A stretch of DNA of 64,000 bases. Origin: Phyllobacteriaceae bacterium. GTDB lineage: Bacteria; Pseudomonadota; Alphaproteobacteria; Rhizobiales; Rhizobiaceae. Under the pieces are notes generated by a model that was given only the letters and a program-made list of their open reading frames with translations, made no database searches and was not told the DNA's origin. This document shows positions 42,377 through 54,283 of this stretch, piece by piece (the stretch's first letter is position 1; every line of letters starts with the position of its first letter). Where the stretch lies: NCBI GenBank assembly GCA_024742765.1, contig JANSXT010000014.1, positions 1 through 64,000 of the forward strand, written 5' to 3'. The translations under genes were made by a program, and so were the position numbers.

Positions 42377-43270
42377 ATGAAGATCGCGGTTCTGGCGCGC
42401 AAGGGCGGCCATTATTCACACAGGAGAATCAGCCAGGCGGGCGAAGCGCGCGGGCACAGTGTCGAGATCGTCAATGTGCTGCGCTGTCACATGGCGATCA
42501 ATGCCGATGGCATGTCGGTCTTTTGCGACGACCGGCCGATGAACGATGTCGACGCGGTGATCCCGCTGCTCAACCCGGCGACCGCAGAACACGGCATGAC
42601 CATCCTGCGCCAGTTCGAGGCGATGGGCGTCTTTCCGCTCAACCATTCAGCCGCCGTCGCCTGCGCCCGCGACAAGCTGCACTGCCTGCAGGTGTTGGCG
42701 GGCAACGGCGTTGCCGTTCCGGCCACCGCGTTCGCCCGGCAACGCGACAAGACTGAGGACCTGATCCGGCTGACGGGCGGTGCGCCGACGGTGATCAAGG
42801 TGATGGAAGGGCGGCAGGGGATCGGGGTGGCGCTGGCCGACAGCGCCCGGTCGGCCCGGTCGGTGATCGAGGCGTTCTCCGCCGTCAGGCAGAAGGTGAT
42901 GACGCAGCAATTCATCGCCGAGGCCCGGGGCAGCGACATTCGTGTCATCGTCATCGGCGATGAGGTGGTCGCCAGCATGAAGCGCACCGGCGTGCCGGGC
43001 GATTTCCGCTCGAACCTGCATCGTGGCGGTCAGCCCGAAGCGGTGGACATCACTCCGCACGAACGCGCCATGGCCATCGCGGCCACGCGGGCCGTCGGCC
43101 TGAATGTCTGCGGCGTCGACATTTTGCGGTCCAAGCAGGGGCCGGTGGTGATCGAGGTCAACTCGACGCCGGGCCTTGAAGGCGTCGAAAGCGTCAGCGG
43201 CCGGGACATTGCCGGCGCCATCATCGCATTTCTGGAACAGCGCCTTGCGACGGGGCTGGCGGCCGCCTGA
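42377..43270 (+). CDS. RimK-like ATP-grasp paralogue
   Basis: About half identical to its neighbour by eye; VIPLLNPATAEHG replaces [18 protein letters not shown] replaces AQEFI; EVNSTPGLEG kept. Confidence 0.9.
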   Translation: MKIAVLARKGGHYSHRRISQAGEARGHSVEIVNVLRCHMAINADGMSVFCDDRPMNDVDAVIPLLNPATAEHGMTILRQFEAMGVFPLNHSAAVACARDKLHCLQVLAGNGVAVPATAFARQRDKTEDLIRLTGGAPTVIKVMEGRQGIGVALADSARSARSVIEAFSAVRQKVMTQQFIAEARGSDIRVIVIGDEVVASMKRTGVPGDFRSNLHRGGQPEAVDITPHERAMAIAATRAVGLNVCGVDILRSKQGPVVIEVNSTPGLEGVESVSGRDIAGAIIAFLEQRLATGLAAA

Positions 43271-43348
43271 ACCGCCGTCCGTGCGGTGCGCTGCCACAGT
43301 TCCCGCTTGCCGCTTGCGCGGGCGCCGCATTCGCGCCAAACAGCGTCC

Positions 43349-43741
43349 ATGACGGCCCTGGCCCGCAACCGACACCGAAACAGGCGCGCCATCGCGGTGC
43401 GGCTGGCGCTGATCGCGGCGCTGGTCATGGCCGCGTTTGCGCATCGGCCTGCCGCCCCCACACCGACCGGCATGAGCGCGCTGGAAATGGCGCAATATGT
43501 GCTGCCGGACGGTTCCCTGCCGGTGCTGTGCCTGCCCGGAGAGGAGGGCGGCATCTCCGGCAGCTTGTGCGAATTCTGCCTGATCACGGGCGGCACCGCG
43601 CCGCCGGCACCCGGAGCCTTGCTGCCGGCCATGCGGTTGCGGGCGGAGACCGGCTCGCCGCTTGTCACCCGCACCGGCCCGCCGATCGCAACGGCGCATC
43701 TTGAAACCGCGCCGCTGCGCGGCCCGCCGTCCGTCGCCTGA
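43349..43741 (+). CDS. DUF2946-like hypothetical protein
   Basis: N-terminal TM, CEFCLITGG motif, next to a PCu(A)C gene. Confidence 0.55.
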   Translation: MTALARNRHRNRRAIAVRLALIAALVMAAFAHRPAAPTPTGMSALEMAQYVLPDGSLPVLCLPGEEGGISGSLCEFCLITGGTAPPAPGALLPAMRLRAETGSPLVTRTGPPIATAHLETAPLRGPPSVA

Positions 43742-43820
43742 CACGCGATACTTCCCAAATCCCGATCCTTTTGCCGGTGCCACCCGAGGGTGGACCGCAC
43801 ACAATCCGTGAGAGACCAAA

Positions 43821-44330
43821 ATGACCAAACTGATCCTGACCGCCGCTGCCGCGCTTCTGGCAACGGGCACCGCGCTCGCCCACGACTACAGCGTCGGCGA
43901 TCTCGTCATCGACCATCCCGTGGCGCGCGCCACGCCCGCCAACGCGCCCGTTTCGGGCGGCTACATGACCATCCGCAACAATGGCGAGGAAGCCGACCGG
44001 CTGGTCGCCGGCACGGCCGATTTCGCCGGCAAGGTGGAAATCCACGAAATGGTGATGGATGGCGACGTGATGAAGATGCGCGAGATCGAGGGCGGCATCG
44101 AAATCCCCGCCGGCGGCGAAGTCGTGCTCAAGCCCGGCGGGCTGCATGTGATGTTCATGCAGCTTGAACAGCAGCTTGAGGAAGGCGCCGAACTGCCCGC
44201 CACGCTGACCTTCGAAAAGGCGGGCGATGTCACCGTCACCTTCAATGTGGAGAGCCTGACACAGATCCGCGAGCATATGGCTGGCGGCATGGATCACGGA
44301 TCCATGGACCATTCGGGCCATTCCAACTGA
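43821..44330 (+). CDS. PCu(A)C family copper chaperone
   Basis: Signal peptide; EIHEMVMDGDVMKM...GGLHVMFM; Met/His-rich tail. Confidence 0.9.
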   Translation: MTKLILTAAAALLATGTALAHDYSVGDLVIDHPVARATPANAPVSGGYMTIRNNGEEADRLVAGTADFAGKVEIHEMVMDGDVMKMREIEGGIEIPAGGEVVLKPGGLHVMFMQLEQQLEEGAELPATLTFEKAGDVTVTFNVESLTQIREHMAGGMDHGSMDHSGHSN

Positions 44331-44352
44331 CGGCACCGGCGCGCGGCGGGGC

Positions 44353-44985
44353 CTACTCCGCCGCGACGCCCGCCTCACGGCGTTTTTCGTCCATCGCCTG
44401 TCGGATGATCTGGACAGCCGAGGTCAGGAACAGGCCCGCCATGATCGCTGCGACGATCAGGTCTGGCCAGCCGGTCGCCGTGCCCCAGACGCCGAGCGCG
44501 GCGACCATGACGGCGACATTGCCGATCGCATCGTTGCGCGAGCACAGCCACACCGAGCGCACATTGGCATCGCCGTCCTTGTAGGCGACCAAAAGCAGGA
44601 CGCTGGCCATGTTCGCCGCAAGCGCCAAAATGCCAATCACGCCCATCACTGGCGCAGACGGGACGCCGGCAATAAGGACCGCATGGAATGTCGAGCCGAA
44701 CACCCAGACGCCCATCGCCACCAGGCTGATACCCTTGAACAGCGCGGCATTGGCCCGCACCGAAAGCGATGATCCGATCACCGCCAGCGAAACACCATAG
44801 ATCAGGGCATCGCCGAAAAAGTCCAGCGCATCGGCCTTGAGCGCCTGCGAACCGGCCCAGTGGCCGGCGCCCATCTCGACGGCGAACATCACCGCATTGA
44901 TGGCGATGACCGCCCAAAGACGGCGCTTGTAATCGGCGGACATGCCGTCGAATGCGGCGGTCTCGGTGTTGCAGCAACCGGCCAT
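44353..44985 (-). CDS. CDF-like cation transporter
   Basis: MAGCCNTETAAFD; VEMGAGHWAGSQALKADALDFFGDALIYG metal-site motif. Confidence 0.85.
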   Translation of the reverse strand: MAGCCNTETAAFDGMSADYKRRLWAVIAINAVMFAVEMGAGHWAGSQALKADALDFFGDALIYGVSLAVIGSSLSVRANAALFKGISLVAMGVWVFGSTFHAVLIAGVPSAPVMGVIGILALAANMASVLLLVAYKDGDANVRSVWLCSRNDAIGNVAVMVAALGVWGTATGWPDLIVAAIMAGLFLTSAVQIIRQAMDEKRREAGVAAE

Positions 44986-45022
44986 GACTGGCTCCTTGAT
45001 CCCTGTACCGGCGCAGCCTAAT

Positions 45023-45045
45023 CTCTCTAGTCGCTATAGGTTCAA
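45023..45045 (-). promoter_or_regulatory. Putative MerR-family operator/promoter between CDF and merR genes
   Basis: Minus strand TTGAACCTATAGCGACTAGAGAG: dyad CTATAG-CGA-CTAGAG following a TTGAAC -35-like element. Confidence 0.6.
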
Positions 45046-45057
45046 GAGGAATTTTCG

Positions 45058-45471
45058 ATGTTCTCGATCGGTGATCTTTCGCGGCGCACCGGCGTCAAGG
45101 TGCCGACCATCCGCTATTACGAGCAGATGGGCCTGATCGCCGCCGCGGGACGGACCGGGGGCAATCAGCGGCGCTATGACCGCGACGGGCTGGAGCGGCT
45201 ATCGTTCATCCGGCACGCGCGCGATCTGGGCCTGTCCATCGATGCGATCCGCGAACTGACCGAACTGTCCACTCATCCCGACCGGCCTTGCGCGGACGCC
45301 CACCGGATCGCCCGTGATCATCGCGCCCAGGTGCGTGCGAAGATCGCGCGCCTGAAGCGGCTCGAAGCCGAACTCGGCCGGATCGAGACCATGTGTGATG
45401 CCGATACGGTCGGCGACTGCCGGATCATCGAGGCGCTGGCCGATCACGGCCTGTGTTCGGGCGAGCACTGA
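45058..45471 (+). CDS. MerR family metal-responsive regulator
   Basis: MFSIGDLSRRTGVKVPTIRYYEQMGLI; C-terminal MCDADTVGDCRIIEAL (C-x7-C). Confidence 0.9.
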   Translation: MFSIGDLSRRTGVKVPTIRYYEQMGLIAAAGRTGGNQRRYDRDGLERLSFIRHARDLGLSIDAIRELTELSTHPDRPCADAHRIARDHRAQVRAKIARLKRLEAELGRIETMCDADTVGDCRIIEALADHGLCSGEH

Positions 45472-45522
45472 CGCCAATGCACGCGCCTTGGCCGCGCAGT
45501 TCGGCATTGGAGCTGCGCAGCA

Positions 45523-46227
45523 TCAGTCCGCGCGACTGGCCATGATCGATTTGGGCAGGCCGGCGACCCGTTCCATGGCGATGTCGGCATCGGGGAACAG
45601 ATGGGCCATGTCGTGGCGGGTCAAAAGCTTGACCTCCTCGACGACCGACCGTGCCTTCCGGTAATCGGGTTCGCGGTCGTAAAAACCGAGCCTGCGCATC
45701 TGCAGAAGGTGCGTGCGCAAGCGGGCCGGCAGCCACTGATAGCCCGGCACGCGGAAGTGCGGTTCGAGCGGAAACCAGAAATTGGGCGTCTGGACGAAAT
45801 AGCGCGGCGCCAGACGGCGAACATTGTCGGCAAACTGGCCGATCCGGTCCCATCCGCCGACATGTTCGATCACCGAATTGGAGTGGACCAGATCAAAGGC
45901 GTTTGCCTTGTAACTCTGCGTGTCGCAGGCATCGCCGGCCCGGGCCTCGAACAGGCCGGTATCCTTGACCGGTACGAGATCGCTTTCAAGGTTGACCAGA
46001 TGGATCCTGATGCGTCCGCGATGGCGCGCCAGGAACTCGGTGGCGATCGTCCAGTAGACCTCGCGCCCGCCGAGATCGATGATGTCGATCGTCTTGCGAC
46101 CATCGAGCGCCTGTTCGATCAGCGCCTCGACCCGGGCAAAACGGGCGCGGCGAAAACGGCTCTCGATGGATGTCGGGTTGGAATAGGGATCGGCAATGGG
46201 TTGGGCGGCAAGTGTTTGGCTGGTCAT
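45523..46227 (-). CDS. Class I SAM-dependent methyltransferase
   Basis: TIDIIDLGGREVYW...FDLVHSNSVIEHVGGW. Confidence 0.8.
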   Translation of the reverse strand: MTSQTLAAQPIADPYSNPTSIESRFRRARFARVEALIEQALDGRKTIDIIDLGGREVYWTIATEFLARHRGRIRIHLVNLESDLVPVKDTGLFEARAGDACDTQSYKANAFDLVHSNSVIEHVGGWDRIGQFADNVRRLAPRYFVQTPNFWFPLEPHFRVPGYQWLPARLRTHLLQMRRLGFYDREPDYRKARSVVEEVKLLTRHDMAHLFPDADIAMERVAGLPKSIMASRAD

Positions 46228-46444
46228 CGGATATCGCTTCTTCAAAAAATGCATATGTGCCGAGCCGGACGGCTCGACGCCAAGAGCGGTCTATATGCCC
46301 GCGGAGAAAGCCGTTGTGAAACAAGACCTTCATATTGGGTTAACGCTTGTGTCCCGCAATGACGCGCCCGCCGGAGCGATCACGTTTGATTGCCCTTGGG
46401 TCAGTTTGCGCTAACTCCCATGCTTTGAAGCGGAGGAAAACGAC

Positions 46445-46873
46445 ATGCGCAGGATTTCGGCCGCCACGGCGGCGCTCTTCACACTGATTTCAACCGCGGC
46501 GCTGGCGCAGGGAACGCCATCGCCGGACGGTGCGGAGGTCTATATCGTCAATCTGGACGACGGGGCGGCCGTGCAGAGCCCGGTCACGATCGTGTTCGGC
46601 ATGCGCGGCATGGGTGTCGCACCGGCAGGCGTTGAGATGGAGGGAACGGGCCACCATCACCTGTTCCTCAACCGGGCGCCGTTCGGCGAAGCGGATGCAG
46701 CGGTCAACATCCCGGCCGACGACAACCACATCCATTTCGGCGGCGGACAGACGGAAGTGACGCTTGAATTACCCGCCGGCGAGCACACGCTGCAGCTTGT
46801 CACCGGCGATCACAATCACATTCCGCACGACCCGCCGGTTGTCTCGGAGGTGATCACCATTACCGTTGAGTAA
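46445..46873 (+). CDS. DUF4399 domain periplasmic protein
   Basis: Signal peptide, MRGMGVAPAG...GHHHLFLN...HIHFGGGQTEVTLELPAGEHTLQLVTGDHNHIPH. Confidence 0.85.
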   Translation: MRRISAATAALFTLISTAALAQGTPSPDGAEVYIVNLDDGAAVQSPVTIVFGMRGMGVAPAGVEMEGTGHHHLFLNRAPFGEADAAVNIPADDNHIHFGGGQTEVTLELPAGEHTLQLVTGDHNHIPHDPPVVSEVITITVE

Positions 46874-46881
46874 GTCAAGGC

Positions 46882-48792
<1,911 letters not shown>

Positions 48793-48837
48793 GGCGTGAT
48801 CTCCGGATCGGGCATTGAGGTCCAGTCTATGCGGCGC

Positions 48838-49557
48838 TCATGGCGCCCAGAAGACATGGACCGGCGTTGCAGTCTGGTGCAGCACCGCGCGAACGGGCAT
48901 GGCGTCGACATCGGTGCCGCCGAGCGCGCTTTCAAGGACGGCCTTCTTTTCGGCGCCCTCAATGTGCAGCGCGACGAAACGGGCATCGAGGATCGGCGGA
49001 AGCGTCAGCGTCAGGCGCGGTTCGCCCGCCCCTTCGGCAAAGATGGGAACGACCTTGTCACCGCCGTCCGGATCGAGCGCCTCGGCCAGCCGGTCGCCGC
49101 CTGGGAAAAAGGAGGCGGTGTGGCCGTCCGTGCCCATGCCCAGAATGCAGGCGTCCAGGCGGTGGCCGTCCTGTTCGAAGGCGGCCTGCGACAGGCGCGC
49201 ACATTCGGCCGGCGTGTGCGCGTCGACCACATAGGGCACGAAGCGCGCGTCAGCCGCCCGGTTTTGCAAAAGATGCCGCCGCACCAGCCCGGCATTGGCA
49301 CGCTCATGGTCCGGCGGCACCAGACGCTCATCGACCAGAAGCACCATCACCGACCCCCAGTCCAGTTCGGCCTGTGACAGAACCTCGAAGAAGCGCTTGG
49401 GCGTCGATCCGCCGGAGACGGCCACGGACGCATGCCCGCGCGTCGCGATCCCGCCGGCCAGCTTGGCGGCCACGCCAGCGGCCAGCGCCTCGGCAAGCTG
49501 GTCGCGCGTCTCGTAATCGTGCCGGCTGAGCCCGGCCGGCGTCTCAGTCGCTCTCAT
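48838..49557 (-). CDS. pgl: 6-phosphogluconolactonase
   Basis: VAVSGGSTPKRFFEVLSQAELDWGSVMVLLVDERLVPPDHERAN, ILGMGTDGHTASFFPG. Confidence 0.92.
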   Translation of the reverse strand: MRATETPAGLSRHDYETRDQLAEALAAGVAAKLAGGIATRGHASVAVSGGSTPKRFFEVLSQAELDWGSVMVLLVDERLVPPDHERANAGLVRRHLLQNRAADARFVPYVVDAHTPAECARLSQAAFEQDGHRLDACILGMGTDGHTASFFPGGDRLAEALDPDGGDKVVPIFAEGAGEPRLTLTLPPILDARFVALHIEGAEKKAVLESALGGTDVDAMPVRAVLHQTATPVHVFWAP

Positions 49558-51016
49558 GCCAGGTTCGTCCGTCCCGTTCGATGAGCGCGATCGACGCCGA
49601 CGGCCCCCAGGTGCCGGCCGTGTAGCGCTGGCATTGCTGGCCGGTCTCCTCCCAGGCCGACAGGATGGGATCGACCCACCGCCATGCGGCCTCCACTTCG
49701 TCGCGGCGCATGAACAAGGTCTGGTTGCCGCGGATGACATCCATGATCAGCCGCTCATAGGCATCCGGATTGCGCACATTGAAGGCCGAGGCGAAACTCA
49801 TGTCGAGCGGCACATGGCGAAGCCGCATGCCGCCTGGTCCCGGATCCTTGATCATGATCCACTGCTTGACGCCTTCATCCGGCTGCAGGCGGATGACCAG
49901 ATTGTTGGCCGCCATGCGCCCGCCGGCCTGGCCGAAGATCGAGTGCGGCACCGGTTTGAAGGCGATGACGATCTCCGAGACGCGCGTCGTCATGCGCTTG
50001 CCGGTGCGCAGATAGAAGGGCACGCCGGCCCAGCGCCAATTGCCGATCTCGGCCTTCAGCGCAACGAAGGTCTCGGTGTTGCTTTCGCCGTTTTCGAGTT
50101 CCTCAAGATAGCCCTTGACCGGCCCGCCCGCCGACGCCCCGGCACCATATTGGCCACGCACGGTGAGCTTCTCGACATTGTGCTCGCCCACCGGTTCGAG
50201 CGCCCGCAGGACTTTCAGCTTTTCGTCGCGCACCGCATTGGCGTCCATCGACGAGGGCGGCTCCATGGCGACCAGGCACAAAAGCTGAAGGAGATGGTTC
50301 TGCACCATGTCGCGCAGCGCGCCGGCCTTGTCGTAATAGCCCGCACGGCCTTCAAGCCCGACGGATTCGGCGACCGTAATCTGCACATGATCGATATGGG
50401 CCGAGTTCCACAGCGGCTCGTAGAGCGCGTTGGCAAAGCGCAGTGCCATCAGGTTCTGCACCGTCTCCTTGCCGAGATAATGGTCGATGCGGAAGATCTG
50501 GTCCTCGCGAAAGACCTCGCCGATCGTATCGTTCAGCGCGCGGGCCGATTGCAGGTCGCGGCCGATCGGCTTTTCGACGATGATCCGCGTTTCGGGCGTG
50601 ATCAGCCCGTTGTCGCGCAGGCGCGTGGCAATGTCGCCGAACAGGGAGGGGCTGACTGCCAGATAACAGGCGCGCTTCTTGCCCGCATCGGTTTCAAGCG
50701 TCTTGGCCAGCGTTGACCAGCCGCGCTCCGATTTGACGTCGACCGACACATAATCGAGTTTGGCGAGAAACTTCTCCACTTCTTCGGCGTCGAGATCGTC
50801 CTTGATATGGGTCTTCAGCGCGGTGTGCGCGAAGTCGCGATAGTCTTTGGCCGACAGGTCGGACCGCGAGGCGCCGATGATGCGCGTCGGCTCGGTCATC
50901 TGGCCGTCCTTCTGGCGGTGATAAAGGGCAGGCAGGAGCTTGCGTTCGGCGAGGTCGCCGGTGCCGCCGAAGATGATGCAGTCAAACGGATCGACGGGGA
51001 TGATCTGGCTCGACAT
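49544..51016 (-). CDS. zwf: Glucose-6-phosphate 1-dehydrogenase
   Basis: [40 protein letters not shown]. Confidence 0.95.
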   Translation of the reverse strand: MSSQIIPVDPFDCIIFGGTGDLAERKLLPALYHRQKDGQMTEPTRIIGASRSDLSAKDYRDFAHTALKTHIKDDLDAEEVEKFLAKLDYVSVDVKSERGWSTLAKTLETDAGKKRACYLAVSPSLFGDIATRLRDNGLITPETRIIVEKPIGRDLQSARALNDTIGEVFREDQIFRIDHYLGKETVQNLMALRFANALYEPLWNSAHIDHVQITVAESVGLEGRAGYYDKAGALRDMVQNHLLQLLCLVAMEPPSSMDANAVRDEKLKVLRALEPVGEHNVEKLTVRGQYGAGASAGGPVKGYLEELENGESNTETFVALKAEIGNWRWAGVPFYLRTGKRMTTRVSEIVIAFKPVPHSIFGQAGGRMAANNLVIRLQPDEGVKQWIMIKDPGPGGMRLRHVPLDMSFASAFNVRNPDAYERLIMDVIRGNQTLFMRRDEVEAAWRWVDPILSAWEETGQQCQRYTAGTWGPSASIALIERDGRTWHESD

Positions 51017-51056
51017 CGGAAAAGTCCGGTTGCGGGGAGAATGTCGCAAACAGCAT

Positions 51057-51075
51057 ATTCTAATCGATTTAGAAT
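51057..51075. promoter_or_regulatory. 19-bp near-perfect dyad in the zwf / aldehyde dehydrogenase divergent intergenic region
   Basis: ATTCTAATCGATTTAGAAT. Confidence 0.55.
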
Positions 51076-51141
51076 TGCCAGTACCCAGATTGACCGCGCA
51101 GCCGAAATCGCCGAGTCTGGTGGGTCGAAGGGGAGGCCGCC

Positions 51142-52629
51142 ATGCTGACGAAACCGGACAATGCCTACACACGCACCGTCGGCGACGGGCGCCGTGCGAC
51201 GAACATCATTGGCGGCAAGCCGGTCCCGGCGCGATCGGGCGCGACGATCGATGTGGCATCACCCTCGGACGGCGCGGTGTTCGCCTCGATCCCGCGTTCG
51301 GACGGCGCCGATGTCGACGCCGCGGTGGCCGCCGCCCGCGCCGCGTTCGAGACCGGGCCTTGGGCGCGAATGAGCGCGCTCGAACGCGGCCGGCTCCTGT
51401 TCGCGCTGCATGACAAGATCGGCGAGAACGCTGGCGAGCTGGCCGCGCTGGAAAGCCGCGATGCGGGCAAGCCCGCACGGCAGGGCGTCGCCGATGTCAA
51501 TGGCGCGATGCGCTATTTCGAGTTCAATGCCGGCGCCGCCGACAAGCTCAACGGCGATCAGATTCCGTTTCTCGACGGCTACACCGCGCTTGCCATGCGC
51601 GAGCCGCATGGGGTCGTCGCAGGCATCATCCCTTGGAACTATCCGCTGCAGATTCTTGGCCGTGTCGCTGGCGCGGCGCTCGCCATGGGCAACACGCTGG
51701 TGATCAAGCCAGCCGAGGACGCTTCGCTGACGACCATCCGCGTTGCCGAATTGGCGCTGGAGGCCGGCTTCCCCGAAGGCGTGTTCAACGTCGTCACAGG
51801 TTACGGTGCCGAGGCCGGCGCGCCGCTTTCGGCGCACCCGGATGTCGACTATGTCACCTTCACCGGCTCGCCGGTTACCGGAACCGCCATCCAGGCGGCG
51901 GCGGCCATCAACAATCGCGGCGTCACCATGGAGCTTGGCGGCAAGTCGCCGCAGATCCTTTTTGCGGACGCCGATCTCGAAGCGGCGATGCCGGTTCTGG
52001 TCAACGCGATCATCCAGAATGGCGGCCAGACGTGTTCGGCCGGCAGCCGCATCTTGGTCGAACGCTCCATCCACGACACGGTGGCCGCGCAGCTTGCCGA
52101 GCGCTTTTCCGCGCTGGTCGCCGAACCGCACTGGGCCGATGGCGATCTGGGTCCGCTGGTCAATGCGGTCCAGGCCGACCGGGTCGCCGGCTTTGTCGAT
52201 GCTGCCAAGGCCGCTGGCACGCCGGTTCTCGCCGAAGGTCAGGTCTCCGGCGACGCGCCAGCGGGCGGGCATTATGTGGCGCCGGTCCTGTTCGGCGGCG
52301 TCGACCCGGAAAGCGATCTGGCCCGCCAGGAGGTGTTCGGGCCGGTCCTGTCCATGCTCGCCTTCGATGGCGAAGACGAGGCGATCCGGCTCGCCAACGC
52401 CACCGATTTCGGGCTGGTCGCCGCGGTCTGGACCCGCGATGGCGGGCGCCAGTTCCGCGTCGCCCGCGCGATCCGGTCCGGTCAGGTCTTCGTCAATTGC
52501 TATGGCGCCGGCGGCGGCGTTGAACTGCCCTTTGGCGGCTTCAAGAAGTCCGGCCATGGCCGCGAAAAGGGGCTTGAGGCGCTGCGCGACATGAGCGCCA
52601 CCAAGGCCATCATCTTCAATCACGGATAG
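51142..52629 (+). CDS. Aldehyde dehydrogenase family protein
   Basis: IIPWNYPLQI, TFTGSPVTGTAIQ, MELGGKSPQIL, NGGQTCSAGSRILV. Confidence 0.93.
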   Translation: MLTKPDNAYTRTVGDGRRATNIIGGKPVPARSGATIDVASPSDGAVFASIPRSDGADVDAAVAAARAAFETGPWARMSALERGRLLFALHDKIGENAGELAALESRDAGKPARQGVADVNGAMRYFEFNAGAADKLNGDQIPFLDGYTALAMREPHGVVAGIIPWNYPLQILGRVAGAALAMGNTLVIKPAEDASLTTIRVAELALEAGFPEGVFNVVTGYGAEAGAPLSAHPDVDYVTFTGSPVTGTAIQAAAAINNRGVTMELGGKSPQILFADADLEAAMPVLVNAIIQNGGQTCSAGSRILVERSIHDTVAAQLAERFSALVAEPHWADGDLGPLVNAVQADRVAGFVDAAKAAGTPVLAEGQVSGDAPAGGHYVAPVLFGGVDPESDLARQEVFGPVLSMLAFDGEDEAIRLANATDFGLVAAVWTRDGGRQFRVARAIRSGQVFVNCYGAGGGVELPFGGFKKSGHGREKGLEALRDMSATKAIIFNHG

Positions 52630-52638
52630 CGAGCGCTC

Positions 52639-53394
52639 TTGAACATGGGCAGACTGGACGGCAAGGCCGCCATCATCACCGGCGGCGCCGGCGGCTTCGG
52701 CGCCGGCATGACACGGCGCTTCATCGAGGAGGGCGCGCGCGTCCTGATCGCCGACATGAACGCCAAGCGGGCCGAGACGCTCGCCGCCGAACTGGGCGAG
52801 GCGGCGGTGCCGCTGACGGTCGATGTGTCGCTGGGCAACGATATCGAGCGCATGGTGCAAACGGCCTACGATGCATTCGGCCGGGTCGACATCATGATCA
52901 ACAATGCCGGCTACAGCCACCGCAACGGCGATCTGCTCGGTGTCGACGAGCACGATTTCGACCTGATTTTTTCGGTCAACATGAAGGCGATCTACCACGC
53001 CACCCGCGCCGTGGTGCCGATCATGGAGGGCCAGGGGGGCGGCGCGATCATCACCACCGCATCGACGGCGGGGCTGAGGCCGCGGCCGGGCCTGACCTGG
53101 TACAACGCGTCCAAGGGCTGGGCGATCACCGCAACGAAATCAATGGCGGTGGAACTGGCGCCGAAAAACATCCGCGTCAATTGCCTGTGCCCGGTTGCCG
53201 GCGAGACCGGCATGCTGGCGACCTTCATGGGCACCGACACGCCCGAGATCCGCGAAAAGTTCAAGTCGGTGATCCCGCTTGGCCGCTTTTCGACGCCCGC
53301 CGACATCGCCAATGCGGCGCTCTATCTGGCGTCCGACGAAGCCGCCTTCATCACAGGCGTCGCGCTGGAGGTCGATGGCGGGCGGTGCGTGTGA
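52639..53394 (+). CDS. SDR family oxidoreductase
   Basis: TGGAGGFGAGMTRRF, NNAGYSHR, YNASKGWAITATKSMAVELAPKNIRVNCL. Confidence 0.93.
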   Translation: MNMGRLDGKAAIITGGAGGFGAGMTRRFIEEGARVLIADMNAKRAETLAAELGEAAVPLTVDVSLGNDIERMVQTAYDAFGRVDIMINNAGYSHRNGDLLGVDEHDFDLIFSVNMKAIYHATRAVVPIMEGQGGGAIITTASTAGLRPRPGLTWYNASKGWAITATKSMAVELAPKNIRVNCLCPVAGETGMLATFMGTDTPEIREKFKSVIPLGRFSTPADIANAALYLASDEAAFITGVALEVDGGRCV

Positions 53395-53497
53395 CCAGAT
53401 CGTAACCCGATCGCCGCCTTGTCGCCCGATTTGCGCCGCGCCGGCGCCATGAGCGCGCGTTAGCGCTGTCACCGATTGGATGAAGCGAGGTCGGGTG

Positions 53498-53911
53498 ATG
53501 AAGGAACTGGTTGTCGTGCTGACGCTGATGGGCTGCGACGATGCGGGCGCCCATTGCGATTACATCGATTCGCCCGACGGGCGCTGGCCGTCGATCGCGG
53601 CCTGTCAGGAGGCAGGCGAGGCGCTGCTGACGCGCATCGAGGCCGACTATCCCTCGACGGCGGCGCAGTGCGAAGTGCTCGATGCCGGTGCGATCGCCGT
53701 CGCCGGCGAAACGGTTCCCGCCGACCGACCGGCCGGCGAGATCACCGATGAGACGGCCATCGCGGTCACCCTCTCGCCGCCCACGCGGCGCGGCATGGTG
53801 CGGCGCTGGGTGGCGGTGCCGGTGCGGGCCGTTGCCGGCCAGCCGGCGCGGATTGCGGGCCTTGCCCGGACGACGGCAGACCGCGTCACGGCGCTGCCGC
53901 CGGCCTGGTAG
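53498..53911 (+). CDS. Hypothetical protein
   Basis: Intact ORF in a gene-sized gap; Cys-containing N-terminal region; no recognised family. Confidence 0.5.
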   Translation: MKELVVVLTLMGCDDAGAHCDYIDSPDGRWPSIAACQEAGEALLTRIEADYPSTAAQCEVLDAGAIAVAGETVPADRPAGEITDETAIAVTLSPPTRRGMVRRWVAVPVRAVAGQPARIAGLARTTADRVTALPPAW

Positions 53912-53914
53912 GCG

Positions 53915-54271
53915 TCAAGCCGCGCCGCGCTTGCCGCCGATGACCGCCTGCACCGTGTAGGCGAGAAAGGTCAGGCCGACGGCGCCCGCGAGCCCGATCA
54001 GGATCAGCGCGATCACGTCGATCGGCCCGCCAACATCGCCGAGCCCCGAACGGGTGATGACGAAGACGAACCAGATGGCGGCAATGGCGCCGATGGGGGC
54101 AAGCAGTTCGGCGCGCAGGAACCAGCGGCTGCGCAGCGAGCGGTCGCGCACGATCACATAGACGAAGGCGATGGTGACCAATACGGCGATAACGACAAGT
54201 CCCCAGAACAGGGCCTGGCCGAACATCTCCTCGAGCACGGCGATCAGCGTTCCAAATGTCAGTTCTTCCAT
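53915..54271 (-). CDS. DUF5368-like small membrane protein
   Basis: MEELTFGTLIAVLEEMFGQALFWGLVVIAVLV; three TM; next to sqr. Confidence 0.65.
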   Translation of the reverse strand: MEELTFGTLIAVLEEMFGQALFWGLVVIAVLVTIAFVYVIVRDRSLRSRWFLRAELLAPIGAIAAIWFVFVITRSGLGDVGGPIDVIALILIGLAGAVGLTFLAYTVQAVIGGKRGAA

Positions 54272-54283
54272 GATGGTTCCTCC

